DNA from: Paraburkholderia aspalathi
GTDB lineage: Bacteria; Pseudomonadota; Gammaproteobacteria; Burkholderiales; Burkholderiaceae
Direction: 5' to 3'
NCBI RefSeq assembly: GCF_900116445.1
Contig: NZ_FPBH01000013.1
Coordinates: forward strand, 62,001 to 126,000
Length of the DNA: 64,000 bases
Positions 25,429-33,811 of the stretch are shown here, piece after piece. How positions within the stretch are numbered: position 1 is the first letter of the stretch; each line of letters starts with the position of its first letter. The notes below the pieces were generated by a model. The model was given only the letters and a program-made list of their open reading frames with translations. It searched no databases and had not been told where the DNA came from. The position numbers were made by a program, and so were the translations under genes.

Positions 25429-27096
25429 CTAGAAGCGCTCGCGATCGTAGCCCGGTAGCGCACGCGTTCCTTCAACAGCGACCGAGTGCAGCAGTTCAGG
25501 TTCCAGGTCGAGCAAACGCAGGATCGTCGGTGCGACCTGCGTGGTCGATACACGCTCGTCGTTGGTCCGGCCAGCGTGATGGGCGTGAGGCACGTAGACC
25601 ACGAGACCAAGATGGCTGTCGTCGGGCGCGTTGCCGCCGTGCTCTTCGTCTTTAGCCGTACTCGAGGTATAGATGACCCCCGGGTTCGGCTGGACGACGA
25701 TGTCAGGCGTGCGTCCGCGTGCCGGATCGCCAAACCACCCGTTCAACTGCGGGCCGTACAGAATGTACGCCTGCGGACCGTCCGCACAGATGCCGGGCGC
25801 GTTGCAGCTCAGGTTGTCTTTCAGGGTCTTCACGACTGCCGGCAATTGGCTTTGATCTCGCAACCAGATCAGGCCGACGTCGTCGGTCTGCACGAAACCC
25901 GTATCGACGAGCCCCGTTCCGTCATTGAGGTTGCCGCTTTTCGTACTGTTCTGCCCGAAGTTGCCGTTCGGGTCCAGATAGTTGTTTGCTTCAAGCAGTT
26001 TCGAAAGCGTGTCGCCGTTCTTGACCAGCTTCGAATGATCGGTCGGCGACTGCCCATGCTTCGCCGTGACGATGATCGCCGTCGACGAATAAAGGTTGTG
26101 CTGCTTGAGTTCGGACACGATGCGACCCAAGGCGTTGTCCAGATAAGCAATCGCGCCGCTTACCTGCGGACCCGGCGTGAAGCTCGCATCCAGATAGCCG
26201 CCGCCATTTGCGACCGTTGCCTTCTGGGCGACGCTCAGTGTCTGGAAGTTGGTGCCGAACACCGTCGGTATGTCGGCGCTGGATTGGCCGGTCGAATCCT
26301 TACCGTCGATTTCATTGATCAGCGACTGCACGTGCAGATTGTCGAACTTTTCCGTGTGCGTGTAGATGTCGATGTAGTTCGTATTGGTAGCCGGATCAAT
26401 CGAGTTGATCTCGGTGCGCGAAAGATCGTCGACGCCTGTGCCGGACGGTCCATTGAGCCAGTCGTAGCCCCACGCATGTTTGTCCGCCCATGCGGTGCGA
26501 GCGCCTTTCACGTTTTGTTTGACCACTTCGAAGATCGTGTTGGTCTTCACATAATTGTGCGGATAGACGGGCGTACAGACGCCATTGACCAACGCATGCG
26601 GGATGGCTTGCGGATTGAACGCGCCGCCACCGTTGAGATGGGTCAGAGCGCCGCCGTTCTCGCCGTCGATGCCAGTGGTCTCGTCGAATACGACGTTCCA
26701 GCCTTGCTTGCCGGTGCAACTGCTATCGGACGGCGCGTAGAGCGTGCGGTCATACGATACGTCGTAGAAGAGGCCCGCGGATTTGGGCGAGCCACCGGTG
26801 ACGAGCGCCGCGAGGCCCGGGAACGAATCCGAAAGATGTGGCGTGTGCGCGTTGGTGTAAGTCGTGCCCGACTTGGCCAGCAACGCAAGATTGGGGCATG
26901 CATTCGAACCGATACAGCGTGCGACGTCCTGCTCATGCAAGCCGTCGAAGCTAATCAGCAGCACATGTTTCACTGACTCATGCTCGTGATCGTGTTCATC
27001 GCTTGCCGCTGCACCCAGCGAGTACAGTCCGGCCAGCAAGGCAACGCTCGCGCCAAAGGCGCTTTGTGTACGCTTCCATCTCCTGATCGTCTTCAT
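25429..27096 (-). CDS. exported alkaline-phosphatase-superfamily phosphodiesterase
   Basis: A 555-residue exported protein: basic N-terminus (MKTIRRWKR), hydrophobic core (FGASVALLAGLYSLGAAA) and a His/Asp-rich start of the mature chain (DEHDHEHE). The catalytic domain resembles type I phosphodiesterase/nucleotide pyrophosphatase. A metal-binding Asp51 lies in ISFDGLHEQD, a presumed nucleophile Ser91 in SDSFPGL (the family usually has Thr in TFP), a metal site in TAKHGQSP, and a late HGGNAPDDSHLG with His/Asp ligands. It probably hydrolyses a phosphodiester or phosphonate in the periplasm. It stands alone, bounded by a hairpin on one side and a divergent lipoprotein gene on the other. Confidence 0.82.
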   Translation of the reverse strand: MKTIRRWKRTQSAFGASVALLAGLYSLGAAASDEHDHEHESVKHVLLISFDGLHEQDVARCIGSNACPNLALLAKSGTTYTNAHTPHLSDSFPGLAALVTGGSPKSAGLFYDVSYDRTLYAPSDSSCTGKQGWNVVFDETTGIDGENGGALTHLNGGGAFNPQAIPHALVNGVCTPVYPHNYVKTNTIFEVVKQNVKGARTAWADKHAWGYDWLNGPSGTGVDDLSRTEINSIDPATNTNYIDIYTHTEKFDNLHVQSLINEIDGKDSTGQSSADIPTVFGTNFQTLSVAQKATVANGGGYLDASFTPGPQVSGAIAYLDNALGRIVSELKQHNLYSSTAIIVTAKHGQSPTDHSKLVKNGDTLSKLLEANNYLDPNGNFGQNSTKSGNLNDGTGLVDTGFVQTDDVGLIWLRDQSQLPAVVKTLKDNLSCNAPGICADGPQAYILYGPQLNGWFGDPARGRTPDIVVQPNPGVIYTSSTAKDEEHGGNAPDDSHLGLVVYVPHAHHAGRTNDERVSTTQVAPTILRLLDLEPELLHSVAVEGTRALPGYDRERF

Positions 27097-27339
27097 CTCT
27101 CGTCCTTTTGGTTGTTACGAAACATTTGGTAATCGGGGATGAATGTGCAGTGGAATTGAGTCGCCTGGATGAACCGACGCTTTCGATTCCATAACGCACT
27201 GACGATTTATGCAACGGTGAGAAAATCACGTAATAGTTTGTATTGCATAAGGTTTTCTTAAGCATTGCATGGTCCGGCGAATGCCGACTTGCCCTAAAAT
27301 GCCGCTTACCGCTACGTACTATAAATTCCAAGACCAACC

Positions 27340-27813
27340 ATGCCACGCTACGCCACATCGAGTCTCCGACGCGCTTCCGCCGGCGTCATGTTGGCTGCGA
27401 TCTCTACCTTGGTAACCGGCTGTAGTGACGGGATATCCGAGGCCGACGCCGCATTCGTTACCACCGGGACGCCGCCCCAATTCGAATCAATGCGGATGTA
27501 CGGCGCAGCGCCGGACAACCCCGCTCCGGGTAGCGGCAACACGCATGCTTCGGGCGGGCTCCGCCAGGGGTGTATGGCGATCATCCGCGCGGGAGGCCGG
27601 GATGTGCGCGAAACGGTGATTCTCGAGAACGAGCCGGGTCCGTCCTTCGATCTTGATGTCATCCGTACGTCCGACGGATGGAGCGTGACTTCGGACGGAC
27701 TCACACCGCCGAGCACCGACCCCGTGGGTTTCCGCACGCGCTTCACGCACTGCGTGAACGCCATCCGCGACAAGTACGCAGCTGAACCGGAAAAGGCGCC
27801 GTTCAACAAATAA
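27340..27813 (+). CDS. putative lipoprotein, 157 aa
   Basis: The N-terminus has a basic region (MPRYATSSLRRAS), a hydrophobic core and the lipobox LVTGC with Cys28 as the acylation site, followed by SDGISE. Asp30 at the +3 position after the Cys does not clearly signal inner-membrane retention, so the membrane is uncertain. The mature part has one further cysteine pair candidate (QGCMAIIRAGG and THCVNAIRDKY). I recognise no enzyme motif. It converges with the MerR gene and is divergent from the phosphodiesterase gene; no operon partner is visible. Confidence 0.72.
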   Translation: MPRYATSSLRRASAGVMLAAISTLVTGCSDGISEADAAFVTTGTPPQFESMRMYGAAPDNPAPGSGNTHASGGLRQGCMAIIRAGGRDVRETVILENEPGPSFDLDVIRTSDGWSVTSDGLTPPSTDPVGFRTRFTHCVNAIRDKYAAEPEKAPFNK

Positions 27814-27843
27814 GCTTTGATCGTGGTGCGCGCGCGGCCTGCT

Positions 27844-28281
27844 TCATTCGTGTCGGGTCTTTGACCGGCGCGACGGTTCCTGCTGTTGTGCCAGGAGCTG
27901 ATTGGCCAATTCCTCGCCATCGACACACTTTCCTTGAGCCCACGCTTCGCTGAGCGTGGTGCGAAGCGTGCGTAGCGTCTTTCGCTGCAGACGCAGGGCG
28001 GTCATGAGTTGCTCGATCTCCTCGAGCCGCGTATCGAGTTTGTGCAGCAAATCCTCTTTCGGATAAAGCTCGTCACCAGAGAAGGCCTCGCGCAGCCTGT
28101 CGAGCGGAAAGCCCAGGTTCTGCGCCAACTGCACCACGCGCAGGCGCCCAATGGCCTGCTCAGAGTAGACGCGATAACCGTTGGGACTGCGCTCCGGCTC
28201 GGGCAGCAAGCCGCTCTGCTCGTAGAAGCGGATGGCGGACGGTGCGAGGCCGGTTTTTTCCGCGAGTTCGCCGATTCTCAT
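27844..28281 (-). CDS. MerR family regulator
   Basis: A 145-residue MerR protein: HTH and wing MRIGELAEKTGLAPSAIRFYEQSGLLPEPERSPNGYRVYSEQAIGRLRVV (residues 1-50), then a dimerisation coiled coil (DTRLEEIEQLMTALRLQRKTLRTL) and a C-terminal effector region with a single cysteine in QGKCVDGEEL. It is divergent from the flavin oxidoreductase gene, and the promoter between them has the over-long 19-bp spacer that MerR proteins act on. The lone Cys and the oxidoreductase target suggest an electrophile or oxidant sensor, which is inference. Confidence 0.88.
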   Translation of the reverse strand: MRIGELAEKTGLAPSAIRFYEQSGLLPEPERSPNGYRVYSEQAIGRLRVVQLAQNLGFPLDRLREAFSGDELYPKEDLLHKLDTRLEEIEQLMTALRLQRKTLRTLRTTLSEAWAQGKCVDGEELANQLLAQQQEPSRRSKTRHE

Positions 28282-28287
28282 AATCGC

Positions 28288-28318
28288 TTGACCTTCAAGT
28301 TGACTTGAATCTTAGTAT
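28288..28318 (+). promoter_or_regulatory. MerR-type promoter with 19-bp spacer
   Basis: TTGACC (28288-28293) and TAGTAT (28313-28318) are 19 bp apart, the spacing that MerR activators correct by untwisting DNA. The palindrome TTCAAGTTGACTTGAA (28294-28309) fills the spacer and is the presumed MerR site. It reads toward the OYE gene at 28353. Confidence 0.75.
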
Positions 28319-28352
28319 AGCGGCATCGCTCCTTTTGTATGCTGACTCCGCC

Positions 28353-29588
28353 ATGACTACTTCGCTGTTCACACCCGTGCAGTTGCCCAACGGCAGCTGG
28401 CTGCCCAACCGTCTCGCCAAAGCGGCGATGGAAGAGAATCTTGCCGACGCGGGGCAACTGCCTGGCGAGACGATCCATCGCCTATACCGTTCGTGGGCCG
28501 AAGGTGGCGCAGGTCTTATCGTCACGGGCAACGTGATGATCGACGGCCGGGCGCTAACCGGGCCAGGCGGGATCGTGCTTGAGGCCAATACGCCTCTCGC
28601 ACCCTTCACGCAGTGGTCACAGGCGGCCCGCAGCCGTGGTGCCCAGGTGTGGATGCAAATCAATCATCCAGGCCGGCAGGTGCTCGCGGCAATGGGCGGC
28701 ACGGCGTGGGCGCCTTCGGCTGTGCCGATGGCGCTCGGCAAACACAGCAAGCTGTTCGCGCAGCCGAGCGCCATGAGCGAGGCTGAGATAAGCGAGACCA
28801 TCGGCCGCTTTGCGGCGACGGCGCACGCTGCCGAGCAGGCGGGGTTTACGGGCGTGGAAATTCACGCCGCACATGGCTATTTGATTTCGCAATTCCTTTC
28901 GCCGCTGACCAATCGCCGCGCCGACCGTTGGGGCGGCAATCTTGCCAACCGTGCCCGTCTGTTGCTGGACGTGGTGCGTTCGGTACGCGCAAGGGTTTCG
29001 CCGGGTTTTTGCGTGGCCGTCAAACTGAACTCCGCTGATTTTCAGCGCGGTGGCTTTTCGGAAGAGGACGCCCGGCAAGTCGTGCTGTGGCTGAATGACC
29101 TGTCGGTCGACCTGGTCGAGCTATCGGGCGGCAGCTACGAAAGCCCTGCGATGCAGGGCGACACTGCCGACGGGCGCACCCTCGCGCGCGAAGCCTATTT
29201 CCTCGAATTCGCCAAGGATCTGGCCGGTGTCGCCACGATGCCTGTCATGACCACCGGTGGCATCCGGCGCCGCGCTGTGGCCGAGCAGGTGCTGAACAGT
29301 GGTGTCGCCGTCGTCGGCATGGCCACGGCGCTTGCCGTGATGCCCGATCTGCCGGCACGCTGGCAGGCAGGCGCCGATCTGGGGGCGCACATGCAGCCGG
29401 TCGAGTGGCGCGACCGGGCACTTGCGGCAATCGCGCGCATGGCGCTCGTCAAACGCCGTCTGCGATCGCTCGGCACGGGACGTACTGCGCCCGCTCAGTA
29501 TTCCGCGGTCTTAACGTTGATCATGGATCAACTGCGCACGCGCCGCCTGACGCGGCGTTATCGGCAATGGAAGCAGGAGCACGCGTGA
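28353..29588 (+). CDS. NADH:flavin oxidoreductase, old yellow enzyme family
   Basis: A 411-residue OYE-type FMN enzyme with a TIM barrel. Signatures are LPNRLAKAAMEENLAD (FMN/substrate region), MQINHPGRQVL, and GVEIHAAHGYLISQFLSPLTNRRADRWGGNLANRARL with the substrate-binding His pair and the QFLSP motif, then TGGIRRR binding the FMN phosphate. Such enzymes reduce activated C=C bonds of enones or nitro groups. The ATG at 28353 lies about 28 nt after the predicted MerR-promoter start. Control by MerR suggests induction by the electrophiles it reduces. Confidence 0.88.
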   Translation: MTTSLFTPVQLPNGSWLPNRLAKAAMEENLADAGQLPGETIHRLYRSWAEGGAGLIVTGNVMIDGRALTGPGGIVLEANTPLAPFTQWSQAARSRGAQVWMQINHPGRQVLAAMGGTAWAPSAVPMALGKHSKLFAQPSAMSEAEISETIGRFAATAHAAEQAGFTGVEIHAAHGYLISQFLSPLTNRRADRWGGNLANRARLLLDVVRSVRARVSPGFCVAVKLNSADFQRGGFSEEDARQVVLWLNDLSVDLVELSGGSYESPAMQGDTADGRTLAREAYFLEFAKDLAGVATMPVMTTGGIRRRAVAEQVLNSGVAVVGMATALAVMPDLPARWQAGADLGAHMQPVEWRDRALAAIARMALVKRRLRSLGTGRTAPAQYSAVLTLIMDQLRTRRLTRRYRQWKQEHA

Positions 29589-29649
29589 AGCGTTAAATCA
29601 GACGCGGCGTGGCCGATGGATCGCCATCAGCCGACGATTGACGATTCCG

Positions 29650-30723
29650 TCACATGCTGGCGTTTTCAACGACGCGGCCTTCCGCGCGCCAGCGGAGCAT
29701 GCCGCCGGGCAGGTTGGCAACCTGCTCGAATCCGGCTTGCCGCAGCATGATCGTGGCTTGTGCCGACCGTCCGCCGGCCCGGCAGACGGTCACGATCGGG
29801 CGTTCCTTCGTGAGTTCGGCGATACGCCCGGCGAGCTCGCCCAATGGAATGAGCTTCGCAACGGGGATGCGCCCCAGCGGCCCGCTGAACTCGTCGGGCT
29901 CGCGCACGTCGACGATCTCGACTGCCCGCAGATTTTCCTCGAGCCACTGGGCGTTGATTTCCCAGATGCCCGCAAAGCTGCATGTCAGTGGCGCCCAATC
30001 GGGCTCCGCCATCTGCGCGGGGTAGCTTGCCGCCAGGCCGCATTTCAGGTTTGCGGGTACCGCCACGTCGATCTGCTTCGGATGCGGCAGGCGCAGGTTC
30101 GTCATGTATCCGGCGAAATCGTCTTCACACAATTCACCGCCAAGACGCGGATTGAAGCGTCGCTCCTCATCCACGCTGGTGACCGTTAAACCGCGATAGT
30201 CGTGAGCCGGGTAAAGCAGGCACGCGGCGGGCAGCGTAAAGATGTTGTTGTGGACCGCGCGAAACATGGCGTGCGCGTCACCGCGCTGGAAATCCGTTCG
30301 ACCCGTGCCTCTGATCAACAGGCAGTCGCCGGTAAACGCCATGGTCTCGTTGTCGAGTACGAGTGTGATGCATCCATCGGTATGACCCGGCGTGGCGCGT
30401 ATGGACAAGTACCTTGCGCCGAACTCGACCTTGTCGCCGTGGTTCAGATAGCGGTCCGCACCTTCGGCGCCGCTTGCGGTCGAGATCGCAATCCGGCTAC
30501 CTGTGCGGCGATTCAGCATCCATGCACCGGTCACGTGATCGGCGTGGACGTGAGTGTCGATGGTGTAAAGCAGATGCAATCCAAGTTCTTCGATCAGGGC
30601 AGCGTCCCGGCGCACCTGTTCGAATACCGGATCGACCAGCACGGCCTCTCGCGTTGCGCTATCGGCAAGAAGATACGTGTAGGTTGAGGATTGCTGATCG
30701 AATAGCTGCCGGAAGATCAACAC
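29650..30723 (-). CDS. persulfide dioxygenase-rhodanese fusion (PRF type)
   Basis: From the GTG at 30723 the protein has 357 residues. It has an N-terminal metallo-beta-lactamase-fold persulfide dioxygenase (ETHE1-like: HVHADH at 58-63, GHTDG around His114, Asp133 in FTGDCLL, His174 in PAHDY) and a C-terminal rhodanese domain with the active-site loop VCRAGGRSAQ. The catalytic cysteine falls at position 314, which is the number I recall for the fusion enzyme characterised from Burkholderia phytofirmans and supports this start over a TTG at 30786. It oxidises glutathione persulfide to sulfite and glutathione and exchanges sulfane sulfur with thiosulfate. It lies upstream of the peroxiredoxin end-to-start with 129 bp between. 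Confidence 0.88.
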   Translation of the reverse strand: MLIFRQLFDQQSSTYTYLLADSATREAVLVDPVFEQVRRDAALIEELGLHLLYTIDTHVHADHVTGAWMLNRRTGSRIAISTASGAEGADRYLNHGDKVEFGARYLSIRATPGHTDGCITLVLDNETMAFTGDCLLIRGTGRTDFQRGDAHAMFRAVHNNIFTLPAACLLYPAHDYRGLTVTSVDEERRFNPRLGGELCEDDFAGYMTNLRLPHPKQIDVAVPANLKCGLAASYPAQMAEPDWAPLTCSFAGIWEINAQWLEENLRAVEIVDVREPDEFSGPLGRIPVAKLIPLGELAGRIAELTKERPIVTVCRAGGRSAQATIMLRQAGFEQVANLPGGMLRWRAEGRVVENASM

Positions 30724-30915
30724 GATTTCACCCCGCGGCCCGCTTTTGCGAGCGGTTAAGGATCGCGGCTCATGGAGTGTCGCCAAACCGTACCGCAGGC
30801 AGTCGATTTAGACGCACCCCGTTCGGCGGGCCGGGCGCGTGGATGCACCCGGACTCGCATCGGCCGCCGCACTTCGACACTATCTGGCGCTCGTCGCTCC
30901 AATCAATGAGCGCTT

Positions 30916-31575
30916 TTACTTCGGTTGCGTAACGTATCGCAGATAAGGCTTCACGGTTTTGAAACCCTCAGGATATTTTTGCATTGCGGCATCGTTGGAA
31001 ACGGACGTTGGAATGATCACGTCTTCACCCGGCTTCCAGTTTACCGGCGTCGCCACCGTATGTTTCGCGTTGAGTTGCAGGGCGTCGAGCAACCGCAGCA
31101 CTTCGTCGAAATTGCGGCCTGCACTCATCGGATAGACGAGCATGGCTTTGACCTTCTTGTCCGGCCCGATGATAAACACGGAGCGAACGGTCGCGTTGTC
31201 CACCGCGGTGCGCGGGCCGCCGCCGCTCGCTTCGGGATGAATCATGTCGTAGAGCTTCGCGACCGTCAGGTCCGAGTCGCCGATCAACGGGTAGTTGACC
31301 GCGTGGCCCTGCGTCTCCGCGATATCCTTGACCCACTCCTTGTGATCGCCGATGGGATCGATGCTGAGCCCGATAATTTTTGTGTTGCGCTTATCGAATT
31401 CTGGCTTGAGACCCGCCAGGTAGCCGAGTTCCGTCGTACAAACCGGGGTGAAATCCTTCGGATGCGAAAACAGGATCGCCCAATGGTCTCCGATCCATTC
31501 GTGAAAATGGATCGTCCCTTCGGTGGTTTCAGCAGTGAAATCGGGAGCGTTTTCTCCTAGTCGAATCGACATCAT
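30916..31575 (-). CDS. 1-Cys peroxiredoxin (Prx6 family)
   Basis: A 219-residue peroxiredoxin of the Prx6/AhpC1-Cys type. The peroxidatic cysteine is Cys46 in DFTPVCTTEL (with Thr43 and Pro44), and no other cysteine occurs, so it is a one-cysteine enzyme. The long C-terminal domain (VNWKPGEDVIIPTSVSNDAAMQKYPEGF) is characteristic of the subfamily. It reduces hydroperoxides in the cytoplasm and needs an external thiol reductant. Two adjacent ATGs begin the frame, with GGAG just before. Read on the same strand as the persulfide dioxygenase fusion, it could be co-transcribed with it. Confidence 0.92.
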   Translation of the reverse strand: MMSIRLGENAPDFTAETTEGTIHFHEWIGDHWAILFSHPKDFTPVCTTELGYLAGLKPEFDKRNTKIIGLSIDPIGDHKEWVKDIAETQGHAVNYPLIGDSDLTVAKLYDMIHPEASGGGPRTAVDNATVRSVFIIGPDKKVKAMLVYPMSAGRNFDEVLRLLDALQLNAKHTVATPVNWKPGEDVIIPTSVSNDAAMQKYPEGFKTVKPYLRYVTQPK

Positions 31576-31878
31576 CAGTCTCCATAGGTGAGTGCACCGA
31601 GGTACCCGTGCCGCGGTCGGCGTGACGTCCCCTGGGCTGCCTGGGTGTTGAGTGGCAATTGGTCTGACTAGAGACTACCCTTCGGCCGCTTACACCGTAT
31701 TGCACCATATCGCGCCGAAGGGCCGTCTGCGGGCGCAGCAGATTCAGAGACGCTCCCAAATAGCCGGGATGCAGGAAAGACATCGGGACGCGCTGCGGGT
31801 CGCTCCTATAGCGTATAACAAAAAAGGCTGTCCCTGTAGGCAGGTTCTAGGGGGAATCCGCCGCTGCGCTGCGACTAA
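31576..31878. other. non-coding gap with a long-loop hairpin
   Basis: No gene is visible in 303 bases. CCCTTCGGC (31678-31686) and GCCGAAGGG (31714-31722) form a perfect nine-base stem with a 27-base loop. It may end the leftward fdh-HPP transcript or belong to the 5' leader of the peroxiredoxin mRNA. Confidence 0.4.
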
Positions 31879-32382
31879 TTACCGCGCGACACGCTTGCGG
31901 ACAATGTTGTTGAACAGCAGCGCGATCACCTGCAACACCAGCACACCGGCCAGGATGGGCAAAATCAGAAAGCGTGGAGACATCCCACCCGCCAGCATGA
32001 TCACGAGCGGATCGGCGCCTGCGGGGGGATGCACCGTCCTGGTCAGTTGCATGGCGGCAATCGCGGCGCCGACGGCCAACGCAGCCTGCCAGATTCCTGC
32101 GCCTGCGATCCAGAAAACCGCCAGCCCGACTGTCGAGGCGATCAGATGCCCGAACACGAGGTTTCTCGGTTGGGCAAAGGCGCTATCAGGGGCCGCAAAC
32201 AACAGTACGCTCGAAGCACCGAATGGTGCGATCAACAGCGGCAAGCCGGTGAGTTTGCCGAGCGTGCCGAGCACGGCGATTGCAATGGTGCCGCCTAGAA
32301 AACCTAGTACAGCCGGCATGGCGACATGACGAAACGTGGGGCGTGAGCCGACCGCCGCCGACCCAGGAACACTTTGTTGCAT
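31879..32382 (-). CDS. HPP family membrane protein
   Basis: A 167-residue inner-membrane protein with four hydrophobic segments and the family signature TVHPPAGADPLVIML in the third region, together with APFGASSVLLFAAPDSAFAQPRN in the second. HPP-family proteins are poorly characterised; cyanobacterial/plant relatives have been linked to nitrite transport in plastids. The ATG at 32382 follows CCGGAGTATCC; the frame is open to 32439. It lies 69 bp after the formate dehydrogenase gene on the same strand, so it may carry a small anion such as formate, bicarbonate or nitrite. That is inference. Confidence 0.78.
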   Translation of the reverse strand: MQQSVPGSAAVGSRPTFRHVAMPAVLGFLGGTIAIAVLGTLGKLTGLPLLIAPFGASSVLLFAAPDSAFAQPRNLVFGHLIASTVGLAVFWIAGAGIWQAALAVGAAIAAMQLTRTVHPPAGADPLVIMLAGGMSPRFLILPILAGVLVLQVIALLFNNIVRKRVAR

Positions 32383-32451
32383 GGATACTCCGGCATGGGC
32401 CGCATGCCGTCCGCGCGATGGGTCCGCGCCTGACGGCATGCGGCAACAGGA

Positions 32452-33654
32452 TCAGGCAGCCTTGAAGCGGCTGGCTTCTTCGGAACCCTTCGTCGCGTTG
32501 CCCGCCGAGTACGAATGGGCGCCCACGCCCGCGAGTTGTCCGCCGTCGACAATCAGATACTCGTCACGAATCGGCCGTTTTTCGAACCAGCACTCAAGAA
32601 TTTCGCGTGTGCCGGCCGCGTATCGCGTCTGGGCGGACAAGGTCGTACCCGACGTGTGCGGCGTCATCCCTTGATGCGGCATCGTGCGCCACGGATGATC
32701 GCGCGGCGCCGGTTGCGGGAACCACACATCGCCCGCATAGCCTGCCAGTTGTCCGCTTTCGAGCGCGCGAACAATCGCGTCGCGGTCGCAGATCTTGCCG
32801 CGCGCCGTGTTGATGATGTACGCGCCGCGCTTCATCTTCGCGATCATTTTTTCGTCGAACAGGTGCTCGGTTTCTGGATGCAGCGGACAGTTGATCGTCA
32901 CGACATCGCATACCTTCACCATCGATTCGACATCCGGATGCCAGGTCGCACCCAGTTCGCGTTCCACATCCGCCGGCAGACGATGCCGGTCCGTGTAGTG
33001 AAGTTTGACGTCGAAAGCCTTGAGCCTGCGCAGCACCGCAGCGCCGATGCGCCCGGCTGCAACCGTGCCGACGTGCATGCCTTCGAGGTCATATGCCCGC
33101 TCGACGCAATCGGCGATATTCCAGCCGCCTTGCTTCACCCACTCATGCGAAGGGAGATAGTTGCGGACCTGGGAGAGGATCATCATCACCACGTGTTCCG
33201 CGACGCTGATGCTGTTGCAGTACGTCACCTCGGCGACCGTGATGCCGCGTTCAATCGCCGCTTGCAAATCGACGTGATCGGAGCCGATGCCGGCGGTCAA
33301 GGCGAGCTTGAGCTTGGGTGCTTTGGCAATGCGTTCCGCCGTCAGATAGGCCGGCCAGAACGGCTGCGAAATGACGACCTCTGCATCGTGCAGTTCACGT
33401 TCGAACACTGAGTTCGGGCCGTCCTTGTCGGACGTGACGACCAGCGTATGTCCTTGCGATTCGAGAAAACGACGCAGCCCCAGTTCGCCGGAGACGCTGC
33501 CGAGCAACTGTCCCGGCGTGAAATCGATCGCCTCGGGCGTGGGCGCTGTCTGACCATCGTGATAGCGGGTGATTGCCGGAATGTCGTCGCGCGCATACTT
33601 TTTCGGCATGCCGCCGACCGGGTCGTCATACAGTACACAAAGAACCTTGGCCAT
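32452..33654 (-). CDS. fdh: NAD-dependent formate dehydrogenase
   Basis: A 400-residue D-2-hydroxyacid dehydrogenase-fold enzyme that matches Pseudomonas sp. 101 formate dehydrogenase over its full length, as I recall that sequence. Counting the initiator Met, the catalytic residues are Asn147, Arg285 (NTARGK) and His333 (TPHTSGT); the NAD loop is AAGRIG (199-204) and Asp222 (YTDRHRL) selects NAD over NADP. It oxidises formate to CO2 with NADH production, metal-free, in the cytoplasm. It is downstream of a LysR gene on the same strand and upstream of an HPP protein. The 157-bp leader has two dyads. Confidence 0.95.
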   Translation of the reverse strand: MAKVLCVLYDDPVGGMPKKYARDDIPAITRYHDGQTAPTPEAIDFTPGQLLGSVSGELGLRRFLESQGHTLVVTSDKDGPNSVFERELHDAEVVISQPFWPAYLTAERIAKAPKLKLALTAGIGSDHVDLQAAIERGITVAEVTYCNSISVAEHVVMMILSQVRNYLPSHEWVKQGGWNIADCVERAYDLEGMHVGTVAAGRIGAAVLRRLKAFDVKLHYTDRHRLPADVERELGATWHPDVESMVKVCDVVTINCPLHPETEHLFDEKMIAKMKRGAYIINTARGKICDRDAIVRALESGQLAGYAGDVWFPQPAPRDHPWRTMPHQGMTPHTSGTTLSAQTRYAAGTREILECWFEKRPIRDEYLIVDGGQLAGVGAHSYSAGNATKGSEEASRFKAA

Positions 33655-33760
33655 CTTGTCTCACTCCACTCAGTGCAATTGTGATCCGGCGTCATGCAGC
33701 TGCCGGGTGGATCGATGCGTGACATCGACCGGCACAGTGTCTGTGAGGGAAGTGGACCCG

Positions 33761-33776
33761 GTCCAATCGTTTGGAC
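33761..33776. promoter_or_regulatory. dyad upstream of fdh (GTCCAA-TCGT-TTGGAC)
   Basis: GTCCAA-TCGT-TTGGAC is a perfect 6+4+6 inverted repeat 107 bp before the fdh start. It lies next to the second dyad at 33785. Confidence 0.4.
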
Positions 33777-33784
33777 GGATTGGC

Positions 33785-33803
33785 TGATAACCTGTACTTA
33801 TCA
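33785..33803. promoter_or_regulatory. candidate LysR site upstream of fdh (TGATAA-N7-TTATCA)
   Basis: TGATAA-CCTGTAC-TTATCA has perfect six-base arms with a 7-bp centre and fits the T-N11-A pattern of LysR sites. It lies 131 bp before fdh, between the LysR stop and fdh, in a position typical for an upstream recognition site. Confidence 0.45.
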
Positions 33804-33811
33804 AACCTGGT

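Noticed and set aside
25486..26976. 496-codon open frame opposite the exported phosphodiesterase
   Set aside because: Antisense shadow of a gene with signal peptide and metal-binding motifs; its Arg/Val-rich product shows no family features.
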